Shown here: in pieces, positions 9,085 through 19,911 of the stretch
How positions within the stretch are numbered: the first letter of the stretch is position 1
Layout: the number at the start of each line of letters is the position of its first letter
Assembly (NCBI RefSeq): GCF_000826685.1
Contig: NZ_JROO01000001.1
Coordinates: 83,372-147,371, forward strand
Origin: Streptomonospora alba
GTDB taxonomy: Bacteria; Actinomycetota; Actinomycetes; Streptosporangiales; Streptosporangiaceae
DNA length: 64,000 nt
Direction of reading: 5' to 3'
The notes under the pieces: model-generated
Databases searched by the model: none
What the model saw: the letters and a program-made list of their open reading frames with translations, nothing else
Told to the model about the DNA's origin: nothing
Made by a program: the position numbers and the translations under genes

Positions 9085-9830
9085 CTACTCGGCCGCGCCG
9101 CTGGACAACGAGCCCAGCAGGTCGCGGTTGAGCTGGGAGATGGTGTCCAGCGGGATGCCCTTGGGGCAGACCGCGGCGCACTCGCCGATGTTGGTGCAGC
9201 CGCCGAAGTCCTCCTCGTCGTGCTGGTTCACCATCTGCACGACGCGGGCCTCCCGCTCGGGCTGCCCCTGCGGGAGCATGCCCAGGTGGGTGACCTTCGC
9301 CGCGGTGAACAGCATGCCCGAGGCGTTGGGGCAGGCGGCCACGCACGCGCCGCAGCCGATGCAGGTGGCCGCGTCGAAGGCGCGGTCGGCGTCGGCCTTG
9401 GGCACCGGGCTGGCGTGGGCGTCGGGCGCGGTGCCGGTCGGCGCGCTGATGTAGCCGCCGGCCTGGATGATCCGGTCGAAGGCGCCGCGGTCCACGACCA
9501 GGTCCTTGATCACCGGGAACGCCTTGGCCCTCCACGGCTCCACGGTGATGGTGTCGCCGTCGGAGAAGCTGCGCATGTGCAGCTGGCAGGTCGTGGTGGT
9601 CTCGGGGCCGTGGGCCTCGCCGTCGATGACCACGCCGCAGGCGCCGCAGATGCCCTCGCGGCAGTCGTGGTCGAAGGCCACCGGCTCCTCGCCCTCGAGG
9701 ATGAGCCTCTCGTTGAGGACGTCGAGCATCTCCAGGAAGGACATGTCCGGCGACACGTCCTCGACCTTGTAGGTGACCATCCGACCCTTGTCGTCGGGGC
9801 CCTTCTGGCGCCAAACGCGCAGGGTGATGT

Positions 9831-9834
<4 letters not shown>
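9085..9834 (-). CDS. sdhB: Succinate dehydrogenase (type B) iron-sulfur subunit
   Basis: A 249-residue subunit that carries electrons from the flavoprotein to the membrane anchor. The [2Fe-2S] ligands are Cys58, Cys63, Cys66 and Cys83 ([10 protein letters not shown] ... TTC). The C-terminal ferredoxin half has [12 protein letters not shown] and [14 protein letters not shown] for the [4Fe-4S] and [3Fe-4S] centres. Start GTG 9834 overlaps the sdhA stop codon (GTGA), so the two are translationally coupled. The longer frame reaching 10218 overlaps sdhA and is an artefact. Last gene of sdhCAB. Confidence 0.95.
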
Positions 9835-11771
<1,937 letters not shown>

Positions 11772-12473
11772 TTATTCCACCAGCCCGAAAGTCACAGAGA
11801 GCGGCGTGAGCAGGAAGCCGATCGTCAGGGCCGCCGCGATCACGGTCGCGATGATGTTCAGCGAGCGCTGCCGGCTCTGCCGATTGATCCCCAACGTGGC
11901 CAGTGCGCTCCAGATGCCGTGCCGCAGGTGGAAGCCCACGGCGATGACAGCGGCGACGTAGAAGAGGGTGACGTACCAGAACTCCGGCTGGAAGCCGGCG
12001 ACCATCCGCTCGTAGGGGCTCTCGGAGCGCCCGCCGGGGTGGATGGTGTTGGTCGTCAGATGCAGCACGTGGAACACCGTGAACAGCGCGATCATGATCC
12101 CGCCGTAGCGCATGGTGTAGGAGGAGTAGCTCCGCTGCACGCGCTTGGTCACCTGGTAGCGCACCGGGCGCGCACGGCCGGCCCGCCGCCACAGCGCGAC
12201 CGCCGCGTAGGTGTGGATGAGGACGCTCGCCAGCAGCACTACGCGCATGATCCACAGGAAGCCCCCGTGGGGCAGCATGGGCTCGCCCAGCTCGCGCAGG
12301 TGATGGGAGTAGGTGTCGAAGGCCTCCTGGCCCGCGAACGCGTTCAAGTTGCCGTACATGTGGGCGATCAGGAAGAGCACGAGGATCACGCCGGTGACCG
12401 CCATCGCGGACTTGAGGGCCACCGTGGAGCCGAGTGCCTCCGATCGCTGTCTGGTCAGGGTACTGTTCGCCAC
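11772..12473 (-). CDS. sdhC: Succinate dehydrogenase cytochrome b558-type anchor subunit
   Basis: A 233-residue membrane protein with five hydrophobic helices, typical of the single large anchor of type B enzymes that binds two haems b and reduces menaquinone. Candidate haem-ligand His residues lie in helices (LIAHMYGN, VLIHTY, TVFHVLHL, VGFHLRHG). GTG 12473 is the first gene of the operon. A TAAAGT box ends 8 nt upstream and is overlapped by an imperfect dyad (12483-12500), so the promoter may be the target of the divergent LysR regulator. Confidence 0.9.
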   Translation of the reverse strand: MANSTLTRQRSEALGSTVALKSAMAVTGVILVLFLIAHMYGNLNAFAGQEAFDTYSHHLRELGEPMLPHGGFLWIMRVVLLASVLIHTYAAVALWRRAGRARPVRYQVTKRVQRSYSSYTMRYGGIMIALFTVFHVLHLTTNTIHPGGRSESPYERMVAGFQPEFWYVTLFYVAAVIAVGFHLRHGIWSALATLGINRQSRQRSLNIIATVIAAALTIGFLLTPLSVTFGLVE

Positions 12474-12482
12474 AGCTCGTCA

Positions 12483-12500
12483 CTTTAAGTCTTGATAAAG
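12483..12500. promoter_or_regulatory. Dyad over the sdhCAB promoter
   Basis: CTTTA and TAAAG are separated by 8 nt, and the left arm overlaps the likely -10 box of sdhC (TAAAGT on the minus strand, 12482-12487). Being in the LysR-sdhC intergenic space, it is a candidate operator. The arms are short, so this is tentative. Confidence 0.35.
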
Positions 12501-12533
12501 AAGAACGTCTAAGTCATGAGGATGCTGGTGACG

Positions 12534-12548
12534 ATAGCCCTAGGCTAT
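12534..12548. promoter_or_regulatory. LysR-type box over the regulator's own promoter
   Basis: Perfect 15-nt dyad ATAGCC-CTA-GGCTAT. It contains the T-N11-A pattern of LysR boxes (T12535, A12547) and covers the -10 box TAGGCT (12541-12546) of the LysR gene, whose ATG follows 6 nt later. This arrangement suggests negative autoregulation. Confidence 0.65.
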
Positions 12549-12552
12549 GGTC

Positions 12553-13497
12553 ATGCAGTTTCAGCAGCTGGAGTACTTCCTCGCGGTGGCCGAGACACGC
12601 CATTTCACCCGCGCAGCCGAGGTTTCACACGTCGCCCAGCCGAGTCTGAGCCGACAGATCAGGAACCTGGAGGAGGAGCTCGGCGCGTCGCTGTTCAGCC
12701 GTGCCCGGGGAAATATCACACTCACACCCGCCGGTGAGGCCCTGCTGCCGCTGGCCCAGCGGATCGTCGCCGACATGGAGACGGCGCGCCACGAGGTGCA
12801 GGAGCTGGCCGGGATGCGGCGGGGGCGGCTGCGGCTGGGCGCCACGCCGTCGCTGTGCGCGGGGCTGCTCGCCGAGGCGCTGGCGGGCTTCCACGACCGT
12901 TTCCCCGGCGTCGGGCTGCAGGTCGAGGAGAGCGGCTCGCGCGACCTCATCCGCGCACTCGGCCACGGCGAACTGGACCTCGCGCTGATCATCCTGCCCC
13001 TGCAGAGCAGCGACCCGGCCTTCGTGACCACGCCGATTCTGCGGGAGAACCTGGTGGTGGTGCACGCGGCGGACGCGCCGCCGCCGACGCAGCGCGCGTC
13101 GATGCGCATCACCGATCTGCGCGACAGGCCGCTGGTGATGTTCCGGCACGGCTACGATGTGCGCGAGGCGACCCTGCACGCCTGCCGTGCCGCAGGCTTC
13201 GAGCCGCGGCTGGCCGTGGAGGGCGGCGAGATGGACGCGGTGCTGCGCTTCGTCGAAGCCGGCCTGGGCATCGCGGTGGTGCCCAGCATGGTGCTGAAGA
13301 ACCGGCCCGGACTCCGCGGCACCCCGCTGGCCCAGCCGCGGCTGCTGCGCACGATCGCGCTGGCTCATCGCAAGGACGTCGACCCCACCCACACGGCGCG
13401 GGCCTTCCGGCGCCACCTCATGGCCTACCTGACCCACCTCACGCGCGACGACCTGGGCGAGGACCTGGAGGTCATCGCCTCGCTGCACGACCACTGA
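12553..13497 (+). CDS. LysR family transcriptional regulator divergent from sdhCAB
   Basis: A 314-residue regulator: winged helix-turn-helix at residues ~1-60 (LEYFLAVAETRHFTRAAEVSHVAQPSLSRQIRNLEEELG) and a periplasmic-binding-protein-like effector domain from ~88 onward. Divergence from sdhCAB and a shared 79-bp intergenic region make sdhCAB the likely target, with a metabolite as co-inducer. ATG 12553 is preferred over 12547 because it lies 6 nt after the TAGGCT -10 box, giving a leaderless message. The second sdh operon begins downstream, so the regulator sits between both complexes. Confidence 0.9.
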   Translation: MQFQQLEYFLAVAETRHFTRAAEVSHVAQPSLSRQIRNLEEELGASLFSRARGNITLTPAGEALLPLAQRIVADMETARHEVQELAGMRRGRLRLGATPSLCAGLLAEALAGFHDRFPGVGLQVEESGSRDLIRALGHGELDLALIILPLQSSDPAFVTTPILRENLVVVHAADAPPPTQRASMRITDLRDRPLVMFRHGYDVREATLHACRAAGFEPRLAVEGGEMDAVLRFVEAGLGIAVVPSMVLKNRPGLRGTPLAQPRLLRTIALAHRKDVDPTHTARAFRRHLMAYLTHLTRDDLGEDLEVIASLHDH

Positions 13498-13916
13498 GGC
13501 AGCCGCGAGGCGAGAGCCGACCGGCGCGCCGCCGCGGACGCGGTGGGGCTTAGGGGCGGGGCGGATCCGGCGCCACTGCGCCGCACGGGCCGACCCATTC
13601 GATAAATTGTTTTCATGAAGGCTCGACTTACTTTCACATAGCGGTCATAAGCCTACATTTTTCGCGAATCAAACATAAACCTTAAAAGCCCGCATTCGCC
13701 CACATTCCACTGCAAACACGCGGTCGCCGCACCGGTGCAGTGGCATTTTTCACATGCAATTCGCGCAATTTCCGAGCTGAATTCGTGATCCCTGCGGCCT
13801 AACGTGGCAACCCAAACCCGTCCGCACTGCCTGATCAGACGGCTGCGGGATCGGCCCGCGCGCCCCGCGCTCCGCCATCGCTGGGGCCGCCCGCGCCAAG
13901 ATGGAGACGCAGCGAA
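13498..13916 (+). promoter_or_regulatory. AT-rich upstream region of the second sdh operon
   Basis: This gene-free stretch of ~420 bases is clearly richer in A/T than its surroundings, especially 13600-13810. It must hold the promoter of the Sdh1-like operon at its right end. Runs such as CATTTTTCGCGAATC could be regulator sites, but I cannot define a box. No RNA gene is visible. Confidence 0.45.
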
Positions 13917-14735
13917 ATGACATCGACGCTTCCCCCGCCGGAGCGGGCCGGACTCACGCGCCCACGTATCTCCGCCCGGACCCTGCGCACCGACCGCTGG
14001 TGGGCCGGCCCGGCATGGACCGTGCTGGGCCTGACGGCCTTCCTGGTCTACGGCCTGGCTCGCACGCTGCAGCAGGACAACTACTGGGTCGCCGAGTACG
14101 GATACCTGACGCCGTTCTACTCGCCGTGCGTATCGGCGTCCTGCATACCGGAATCGGCGCATTTCGGGACGCTGCCCTGGGAGTTCCCCTGGTTCCTGCC
14201 CTATGCGCTGTTCAGCCTGCCGTTGCTGCTGCTGTTCCGGTTCACCTGCTACTACTACCGCAAGGCCTATTACCGGGCGTTCTGGCAGGCGCCCACCGCG
14301 TGCGCCGTGCGCGAGCCCCACGGGCGCTACACGGGCGAAGCCCGCTTCCCGATGATCGGGCAGAACCTGCACCGCTACTTCTTCTACGCCGCCGTCGTCA
14401 TCTCGCTCATCAACACCTACGACGCGGCGCTCGCGCTGTTCCACGGCAGCGACGGCGGATTCGGAATCGGGCTGGGCAACCTCGTCCTGTTCACCAACGT
14501 GATCCTGCTGTGGGCCTACACGCTCAGCTGCCACTCGTGCCGGCACGTCTTCGGCGGCCGGCTCAGGAGCTTCAGCGGCCGACCCGTGCGCTACTGGCTG
14601 TGGACCCAGATCAGCAGGCTCAACACCCGCCACATGATGTGGGCCTGGATCACGCTGGGCACGCTGGTACTCACAGACCTGTACGTGTCGCTTGTCGCGA
14701 GCGGGACCATCGCCGACCCGCGGATCTTCAACTAG
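13917..14735 (+). CDS. Membrane anchor of a second, mycobacterial Sdh1-like succinate dehydrogenase (putative Rieske-type anchor)
   Basis: A 272-residue protein with five hydrophobic helices at about 32-50, 88-108, 146-166, 177-193 and 240-263. It matches the anchor encoded first in the mycobacterial Sdh1 operon (the Rv0249c type), which carries a membrane-embedded Rieske-type [2Fe-2S] cluster instead of haem. Candidate ligands are Cys195, His196, Cys198 and His200 in SCHSCRH at the end of helix 4, and Cys111 (CYYYRK) at the end of helix 2. The next gene, sdhA, follows after 113 nt. Assignment rests on remembered family features and on operon order. Confidence 0.8.
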   Translation: MTSTLPPPERAGLTRPRISARTLRTDRWWAGPAWTVLGLTAFLVYGLARTLQQDNYWVAEYGYLTPFYSPCVSASCIPESAHFGTLPWEFPWFLPYALFSLPLLLLFRFTCYYYRKAYYRAFWQAPTACAVREPHGRYTGEARFPMIGQNLHRYFFYAAVVISLINTYDAALALFHGSDGGFGIGLGNLVLFTNVILLWAYTLSCHSCRHVFGGRLRSFSGRPVRYWLWTQISRLNTRHMMWAWITLGTLVLTDLYVSLVASGTIADPRIFN

Positions 14736-14848
14736 CTCAGGTAGCACCGCAGACCGCAGCAAAGCAGCCCCCACAACCGCGGGTATCCGGTGCACCGCCG
14801 CCCCAGGCGCGGCAGCGGCCGGTACCAGCGCAACCGAAAGTCAGGAAG

Positions 14849-16783
14849 ATGTCCGAGACAACACGGCACAGCTACGACGTCGTCGTGATCGGGGCCGGCG
14901 GCGCCGGCCTGCGCGCCGCGATCGAGGCCCGGGAACAGGGCAAGAAGACAGCCGTCATCTCCAAGTCCCTGTTCGGCAAGGCCCACACCGTCATGGCCGA
15001 GGGCGGCGCCGCAGCGTCACTGGGCAACGTCAACAGCAGCGACGACTGGCAGACGCACTTCCGCGACACCATCCGCGGCGGCAAGTTCATGAACAACCCC
15101 CGGATGGCCGAGCTGCACGCCCAGGAGTCGCCGCAGCGCATCCTGGAGCTGGAGTACTGGGGGGCGCTGTTCGACCGCACTTCCGAGGGCCGCATCAGCC
15201 AGCGCAACTTCGGCGGGCACGAGTACCCCCGCCTGGCCCACGTCGGCGACCGCACCGGCCTGGAGATGATCCGCACACTGCAGCAGCGCGTGGTCCAGCT
15301 GCAGCAGGCCGACGCCGCCGAGTACGGCCATCCCGAGGCGATGCTGCGGGTCTTCGCCGAGACCACGATCACCGAACTGCTGCTGGAAGGCGAACCCGGC
15401 CAGGAGGGCAGCTGCATCGCCGGAGCCTTCGGCTACGTCCGCGAGACCGGCGACCTGCTGGTGTTCGAGGCTCCCGCCGTCGTCCTCGCCACCGGCGGCA
15501 TCGGTCGCTCCTTCAAGGTCACCTCCAACTCCTGGGAGTACACCGGCGACGGCCACGCCCTGGCCCTGCGCGCCGGGGCGACGCTGCTGAACATGGAGTT
15601 CGTCCAGTTCCACCCCACCGGCATGGTCTGGCCGCCGTCGGTGAAGGGCATCCTGGTCACCGAGTCGGTGCGCGGCGACGGCGGAGTGCTGCGCAACTCC
15701 GAGGGCCGGCGGTTCATGTTCGACTATGTGCCCGACGTGTTCCGCGACCACTACGCCCAGACCGAGGACGAGGCCGACGGCTGGTACGCCGACCCCGCCA
15801 ACAACCGGCGCCCGCCCGAACTGCTGCCGCGCGACGAGGTGGCACGGGCCATCAACAACGAGGTCAAGCAGGGCCGCGGATCTCCGCACGGCGGTGTGTT
15901 CCTGGACGTGTCCACGCGGCTGCCCGCCGAGGAGATCATGCGGCGGCTTCCGTCGATGCACCACCAGTTCAAGGAGCTGGCCGACGTCGACATCACGGCA
16001 GGGCCGATGGAGGTCGGACCCACCTGCCACTACGTGATGGGCGGTGTCGAGGTCGACCCCGACACCGGCGCCTCCACGGTGCCCGGGCTGTTCGCCTCGG
16101 GTGAGGTGGCCGGCGGGATGCACGGCTCCAACCGGCTGGGCGGCAACTCGCTCTCGGACCTGCTGGTGTTCGGACGCCGCTGCGGTCTGGGGGCCGCCTC
16201 CTACCTGGACGGCCTCGGCGACGAGCGGCCCGCCACCGACGCCGAGGTGATCGACCGCCTCAGCCGGGAGGCCGCCGCCCCGTTCGAGCGCGAGAGCGGC
16301 GAGAACCCCTACCAGCTGCAGCAGGAGATCCAGCAGACCATGAACGACCTGGTCGGGATCATCCGGCGCGGCAACGAGATCGAGCAGGCGCTGGAGTCGC
16401 TGGAGAAGCTGCGCGAGCGCATCGCCGGGGTGCGCGCGGAGGGCGACACGATCTACAACCCCGGCTGGCACCTGAGCCTGGACCTGCGCAACATGCTGCT
16501 GGTCTCCGAGGCCGTCGCCAAGGCCGCGCTGGAGCGCGAGGAGTCGCGCGGCGGCCACACCCGCGACGACTTCCCCCAGATGTCCGCCGAGTGGCGGCGG
16601 GTGAACCTGGTCGTGTCGCTGCGGGAGGGCGGCATCCGCCTGAACCGCCGGCCGCTCGACCCCCTGCGCCCGGACCTGATGGAGCTGTTCGACCGCGAGG
16701 AGCTGGGCAAGTACCTCACCGAGGAGGAGCTGCCGCCTGCGGAGCGGTCCGACGGCGCCGAGACCGCGAAGGAGGACAACTGA
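14849..16783 (+). CDS. sdhA: Succinate dehydrogenase flavoprotein subunit, second (Sdh1-like) complex
   Basis: A 644-residue flavoprotein. The FAD motif VIGAGGAGLRAAIEA starts near residue 12, the covalent-FAD His is in KAHTVMAEGG, and catalytic-site sequences FVQFHPTGMVWP and HYVMGGVEVD are present. It is only distantly similar to the sdhA at 9831-11771 and is of the Sdh1 (Rv0248c) kind. The longer frame from 13901 overlaps the anchor gene; ATG 14849 has GAAAG and AGGA just upstream. Its stop overlaps the start of the iron-sulfur gene. Confidence 0.93.
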   Translation: MSETTRHSYDVVVIGAGGAGLRAAIEAREQGKKTAVISKSLFGKAHTVMAEGGAAASLGNVNSSDDWQTHFRDTIRGGKFMNNPRMAELHAQESPQRILELEYWGALFDRTSEGRISQRNFGGHEYPRLAHVGDRTGLEMIRTLQQRVVQLQQADAAEYGHPEAMLRVFAETTITELLLEGEPGQEGSCIAGAFGYVRETGDLLVFEAPAVVLATGGIGRSFKVTSNSWEYTGDGHALALRAGATLLNMEFVQFHPTGMVWPPSVKGILVTESVRGDGGVLRNSEGRRFMFDYVPDVFRDHYAQTEDEADGWYADPANNRRPPELLPRDEVARAINNEVKQGRGSPHGGVFLDVSTRLPAEEIMRRLPSMHHQFKELADVDITAGPMEVGPTCHYVMGGVEVDPDTGASTVPGLFASGEVAGGMHGSNRLGGNSLSDLLVFGRRCGLGAASYLDGLGDERPATDAEVIDRLSREAAAPFERESGENPYQLQQEIQQTMNDLVGIIRRGNEIEQALESLEKLRERIAGVRAEGDTIYNPGWHLSLDLRNMLLVSEAVAKAALEREESRGGHTRDDFPQMSAEWRRVNLVVSLREGGIRLNRRPLDPLRPDLMELFDREELGKYLTEEELPPAERSDGAETAKEDN

Positions 16784-17586
16784 TGACCAAGCGGACGTTC
16801 CATGTGTGGCGCGGCGGCGGCGAGGACGGCGGTCTGAGCCAGTACGAGGTCGAGGCCAACGAAGGCGAGGTCGTGCTCGACGTCCTGCACCGCCTCCAGG
16901 CCACCCAGTGCCCCGACCTCGCCGTGCGCTGGAACTGCAAGGCCGGCAAGTGCGGCTCGTGCTCGGTGGAGATCAACGGGCGCCCGCGCCTGTCGTGCAT
17001 GGCCCGGATGAGCACCTTCGAGCCCGAGGAGAGCATCACCGTCACCCCCATGCGCACCTTCCCGGTGATCCGCGACCTGGTGTGCGACGTGTCCTTCAAC
17101 TACCAGAAGGCGCGCGAGATCCCCTCGTTCACCCCGCCCGAGGGCTCCGAGCCCGGCGACTTCCGGATGGCCCAGGCCGATGTGCAGCGCTCCCAGGAGT
17201 TCCGCAAGTGCATCGAGTGCTTCCTGTGCCAGGACGTCTGCCACGTCATCCGCGACCACGAGGAGAACAAGGAGGCGTTCTCCGGCCCCCGGTTCCTGAT
17301 GCGCGCGTCCGAGCTGGAGCTGCATCCCGAAGACACCGCGGACCGCCGCAAGATCTCCCAGGAGGAGTTCGGGCTGGGCTACTGCAACATCACCAAGTGC
17401 TGCACCGACGTCTGCCCGGAGAACATCCAGATCACCGACAACGCGCTCATCCCGCTCAAGGAGCGCGTCGCCGACCGCCAGTACGACCCGGTGGTGTGGC
17501 TGGGCTCCAAGATCGGCCTGCGCAAGGACGCCGACACCCCCCTGCCGCCCAACACCCGCACGCCCACGTCGACCCCCGAGCAGTAG
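16783..17586 (+). CDS. sdhB: Succinate dehydrogenase iron-sulfur subunit, second (Sdh1-like) complex
   Basis: A 267-residue iron-sulfur protein. The [2Fe-2S] ligands are in WNCKAGKCGSCSV and LSCMARM, and the C-terminal half has CIECFLCQDVC and CNITKCCTDVCP for the other two clusters. The ATG at 16783 shares a base with the sdhA stop (TGATG), a sign of coupling. This completes an anchor-A-B operon; with the minus-strand sdhCAB the locus encodes two succinate:quinone oxidoreductases with different anchors and so probably different energetics. Confidence 0.93.
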   Translation: MTKRTFHVWRGGGEDGGLSQYEVEANEGEVVLDVLHRLQATQCPDLAVRWNCKAGKCGSCSVEINGRPRLSCMARMSTFEPEESITVTPMRTFPVIRDLVCDVSFNYQKAREIPSFTPPEGSEPGDFRMAQADVQRSQEFRKCIECFLCQDVCHVIRDHEENKEAFSGPRFLMRASELELHPEDTADRRKISQEEFGLGYCNITKCCTDVCPENIQITDNALIPLKERVADRQYDPVVWLGSKIGLRKDADTPLPPNTRTPTSTPEQ

Positions 17587-17592
17587 ACCGCA

Positions 17593-17618
17593 GGGGCCGC
17601 CCCACGCGGGGCGGCCCC
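17593..17618 (+). terminator. Terminator of the second sdh operon
   Basis: Perfect 11-bp stem (GGGGCCGCCCC) with a 4-nt loop, seven bases after the sdhB stop. No U-tract. Confidence 0.8.
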
Positions 17619-17821
17619 GACCGGGCGTTTGTCAGGACCCCCTCGAGAACCACGTGCAAGCCGTGCCGCAATGGGTGCGGCAATGGGGCTGCGGCCGCGA
17701 AGCGCTGTGGGCCGGGTTGCCGCTGGGCGAGCTGCGCCTCCTTGCCGCGGCCTCCGCGGCGGCCGGCTCCAGGCGGTTCCCGGAGGTCCCTCCGGGGCCG
17801 ACCGCCGCACGTCGGCCCTGC

Positions 17822-19408
17822 CTAATACCCCTCCCAGGCGCCCCGCTCGTAGTCCAGCACACGCGGTCTCAGCAGCGTGGAGGCCTCCGAGCCGGTGGGT
17901 CGGCGGTCCTTGGGGAAGGTCCGGGCGGCGCGCAGCGTGGCGCCGTCGAGGAACCGCAGCGGCGGATGCTCGTCGGGCAGCGCCACGTCGGGTTTCCCGA
18001 CCTCCTCCGGCGCGGCAAGGAAGAATCCCCAGTCGCCGAAGCTCGGCACGTCCACGTGGTAGCCGGAGGTCCGCCACCCCGCCGCACGCAGCCCCGCGCG
18101 CACGCTCCAGTAGGCCTCGGGCGCGAAGTAGGGCGATCCGGCCTGCACGGCCATGCGGCCCTGTTCGGCCAGTGAGCGCCGCGCCAGCGTGTAGAACTCG
18201 GTGGAGTACAGCTTGGCGGTGCCGGTGTCGTCGGGGTCGGGCATGTCGGCCAGGATCACGTCGAAGCGGCGCCGGTTCTCCCGCAGCCAGGTGAAGGCGT
18301 CGGCGTTGACCACCTCGACACGCTCGTCGGCGAACGCGTTCTCGTTGAGCGCCCGGATCTCGGGCATCGTGCGCGCCAACCGGGTGACGGCGGGGTCGAG
18401 GTCGACGAGGGTGATGGACTCGACGTCGCTGTAACCGACCAGCTCGCGCACACCCAGTCCGTCGCCGCCGCCGAGCACGAGCACGTCGCCGTGCGGACCG
18501 TTCATCGCCGGGTGCACCAGCGACTCGTGGTAGCGGTACTCGTCCAGCGAGCTGAACTGCAGATCCCCGTTGAGGAACAGCCGGGTGTCCGAACCCGACA
18601 GCTTCTGGGTGACCACGATCTGCTGGTACTCCGACCGCTGCGCGTGGACGATCGGATCGCGGTAGAGCGCCTGGCGCGCGTTCACCTCGAACCGCCCGGA
18701 AAGCGCGAACGACGACGCCAGCACCGCCAGGACCACGACCAGGCCGATCGCGGGCAGCATCCGGCCCCGCGGCGTCAGCGATCGGCGGAACAGCCACAGC
18801 ACCACCCACACGCCCACGACGGCGTTCAGCGCGCCCACGATCAGCGTGCCCTTGAGCAGGCCGAACACGGGCAGCAGCGCGAACGGGAACGCCAAGCCGC
18901 CCAGGAGGCCGCCGACGTAGTCGGCGGCGAACATGTCCGCCGCCGCGTCGGCGGCCTCCTGGCGGCGGATGCGCTGGATCAGCGTCATCAGCAGCGGGAT
19001 CTCCGCACCGATGAGCGCTCCGATGACCGTGGCCAGCAGCACCATCGCCGGCTGGTAGAGCGAGAACCAGGCGAAGGCGGAGTAGAGCACCAGCACCGAC
19101 AGCCCGCCGACGAGCGACAGAGTCCCCTCGATGACGGCGAACCAGAACGCCGGGCGGTCGGTGAGCCGCTTGGACAGCACCGAGCCGACGCCCATCGCGA
19201 ACACCATCACCGACAGCACCACCGAGGCCTGCACGATGGTGTCGCCCAGCAGGTAGCTGCCCAGCGCGACGAGGGCCAGCTCGTAGACGAGACCGCAGGC
19301 GGCGCACACGAAGACCGCGAACAGCACGAGGAAGCGCGCCAACCGGGGCCGCACCGGCAGCCGGGGGCCGTCGCCGAGCCGGGACGCGGAACCGTCCACG
19401 GCCGCCAT
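17822..19408 (-). CDS. Membrane-bound spermidine synthase-like aminopropyltransferase
   Basis: A 528-residue two-part protein. Residues ~20-225 contain about seven membrane helices and the rest is a SpeE-like Rossmann domain with the nucleotide motif LVLGGGDGLGVRE near residue 310 and DMPDPDD. The catalytic domain would transfer aminopropyl from decarboxylated SAM to an amine; whether the product is a polyamine is unproven. ATG 19408 overlaps the stop of the DUF350 gene by one base. It ends an operon DUF4178-DUF2617-DUF4247-DUF350-this gene, an arrangement also known from other actinobacteria. Confidence 0.85.
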   Translation of the reverse strand: MAAVDGSASRLGDGPRLPVRPRLARFLVLFAVFVCAACGLVYELALVALGSYLLGDTIVQASVVLSVMVFAMGVGSVLSKRLTDRPAFWFAVIEGTLSLVGGLSVLVLYSAFAWFSLYQPAMVLLATVIGALIGAEIPLLMTLIQRIRRQEAADAAADMFAADYVGGLLGGLAFPFALLPVFGLLKGTLIVGALNAVVGVWVVLWLFRRSLTPRGRMLPAIGLVVVLAVLASSFALSGRFEVNARQALYRDPIVHAQRSEYQQIVVTQKLSGSDTRLFLNGDLQFSSLDEYRYHESLVHPAMNGPHGDVLVLGGGDGLGVRELVGYSDVESITLVDLDPAVTRLARTMPEIRALNENAFADERVEVVNADAFTWLRENRRRFDVILADMPDPDDTGTAKLYSTEFYTLARRSLAEQGRMAVQAGSPYFAPEAYWSVRAGLRAAGWRTSGYHVDVPSFGDWGFFLAAPEEVGKPDVALPDEHPPLRFLDGATLRAARTFPKDRRPTGSEASTLLRPRVLDYERGAWEGY

Positions 19409-19830
19409 CAGGAGATGGCCGCGGCGACCATGAGTGCGATGGCCAGGTGGGCGGCGGCGTTGACCCATACGGCGGGGTGGGTCTCGCTGTCGGTCAGCAG
19501 CTCGCCGAGCTTGCCCGGAGTCAGCGCGTCGATCAGCACGAACGACAGCGCCATCAGGACGAGGCCGACGAGGCCGTAGGCGGCGGCTCCGGCCAGGCCG
19601 ATCGCCAGGCCGCCCGTGCTGATGTAGATGGCTGTCGCCACGACGATGGACACGCCCAGCAGGTTGGAGGCCACCAGCAGCGCGGCGTTGCGGTTGCGCT
19701 GCTTCCAGACCAGCTCGTGCAGCTTGCCCGGAGTCAGTACGTCGACGATCAGGTAGCCGAGCACCATGAGCGCGATGCCGAGGACGCCGTAGGCCAGGCT
19801 GGCGCCTGCTTCGTAGAGGAGGACGGGCAT
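19408..19830 (-). CDS. DUF350 family membrane protein
   Basis: A 140-residue protein of four hydrophobic helices arranged as an internal repeat: each half carries a DxLTPGKL motif (VDVLTPGKLHEL and IDALTPGKLGEL), typical of DUF350. Function is unknown. DUF350 genes elsewhere stand next to aminopropyltransferase-like or glutathionylspermidine-synthase-like genes (E. coli yjf genes), hinting at a polyamine or envelope-stress role. Coupled to the next gene by a one-base overlap. Confidence 0.85.
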   Translation of the reverse strand: MPVLLYEAGASLAYGVLGIALMVLGYLIVDVLTPGKLHELVWKQRNRNAALLVASNLLGVSIVVATAIYISTGGLAIGLAGAAAYGLVGLVLMALSFVLIDALTPGKLGELLTDSETHPAVWVNAAAHLAIALMVAAAIS

Positions 19831-19911
19831 GGGGATTCCTTGTCTACTGGAACGGGCGGGGGTGGTGGGTCGGTCGGAGGGCGGGCGCGGGGTGGTGCGG
19901 CCGCTGCGGGG

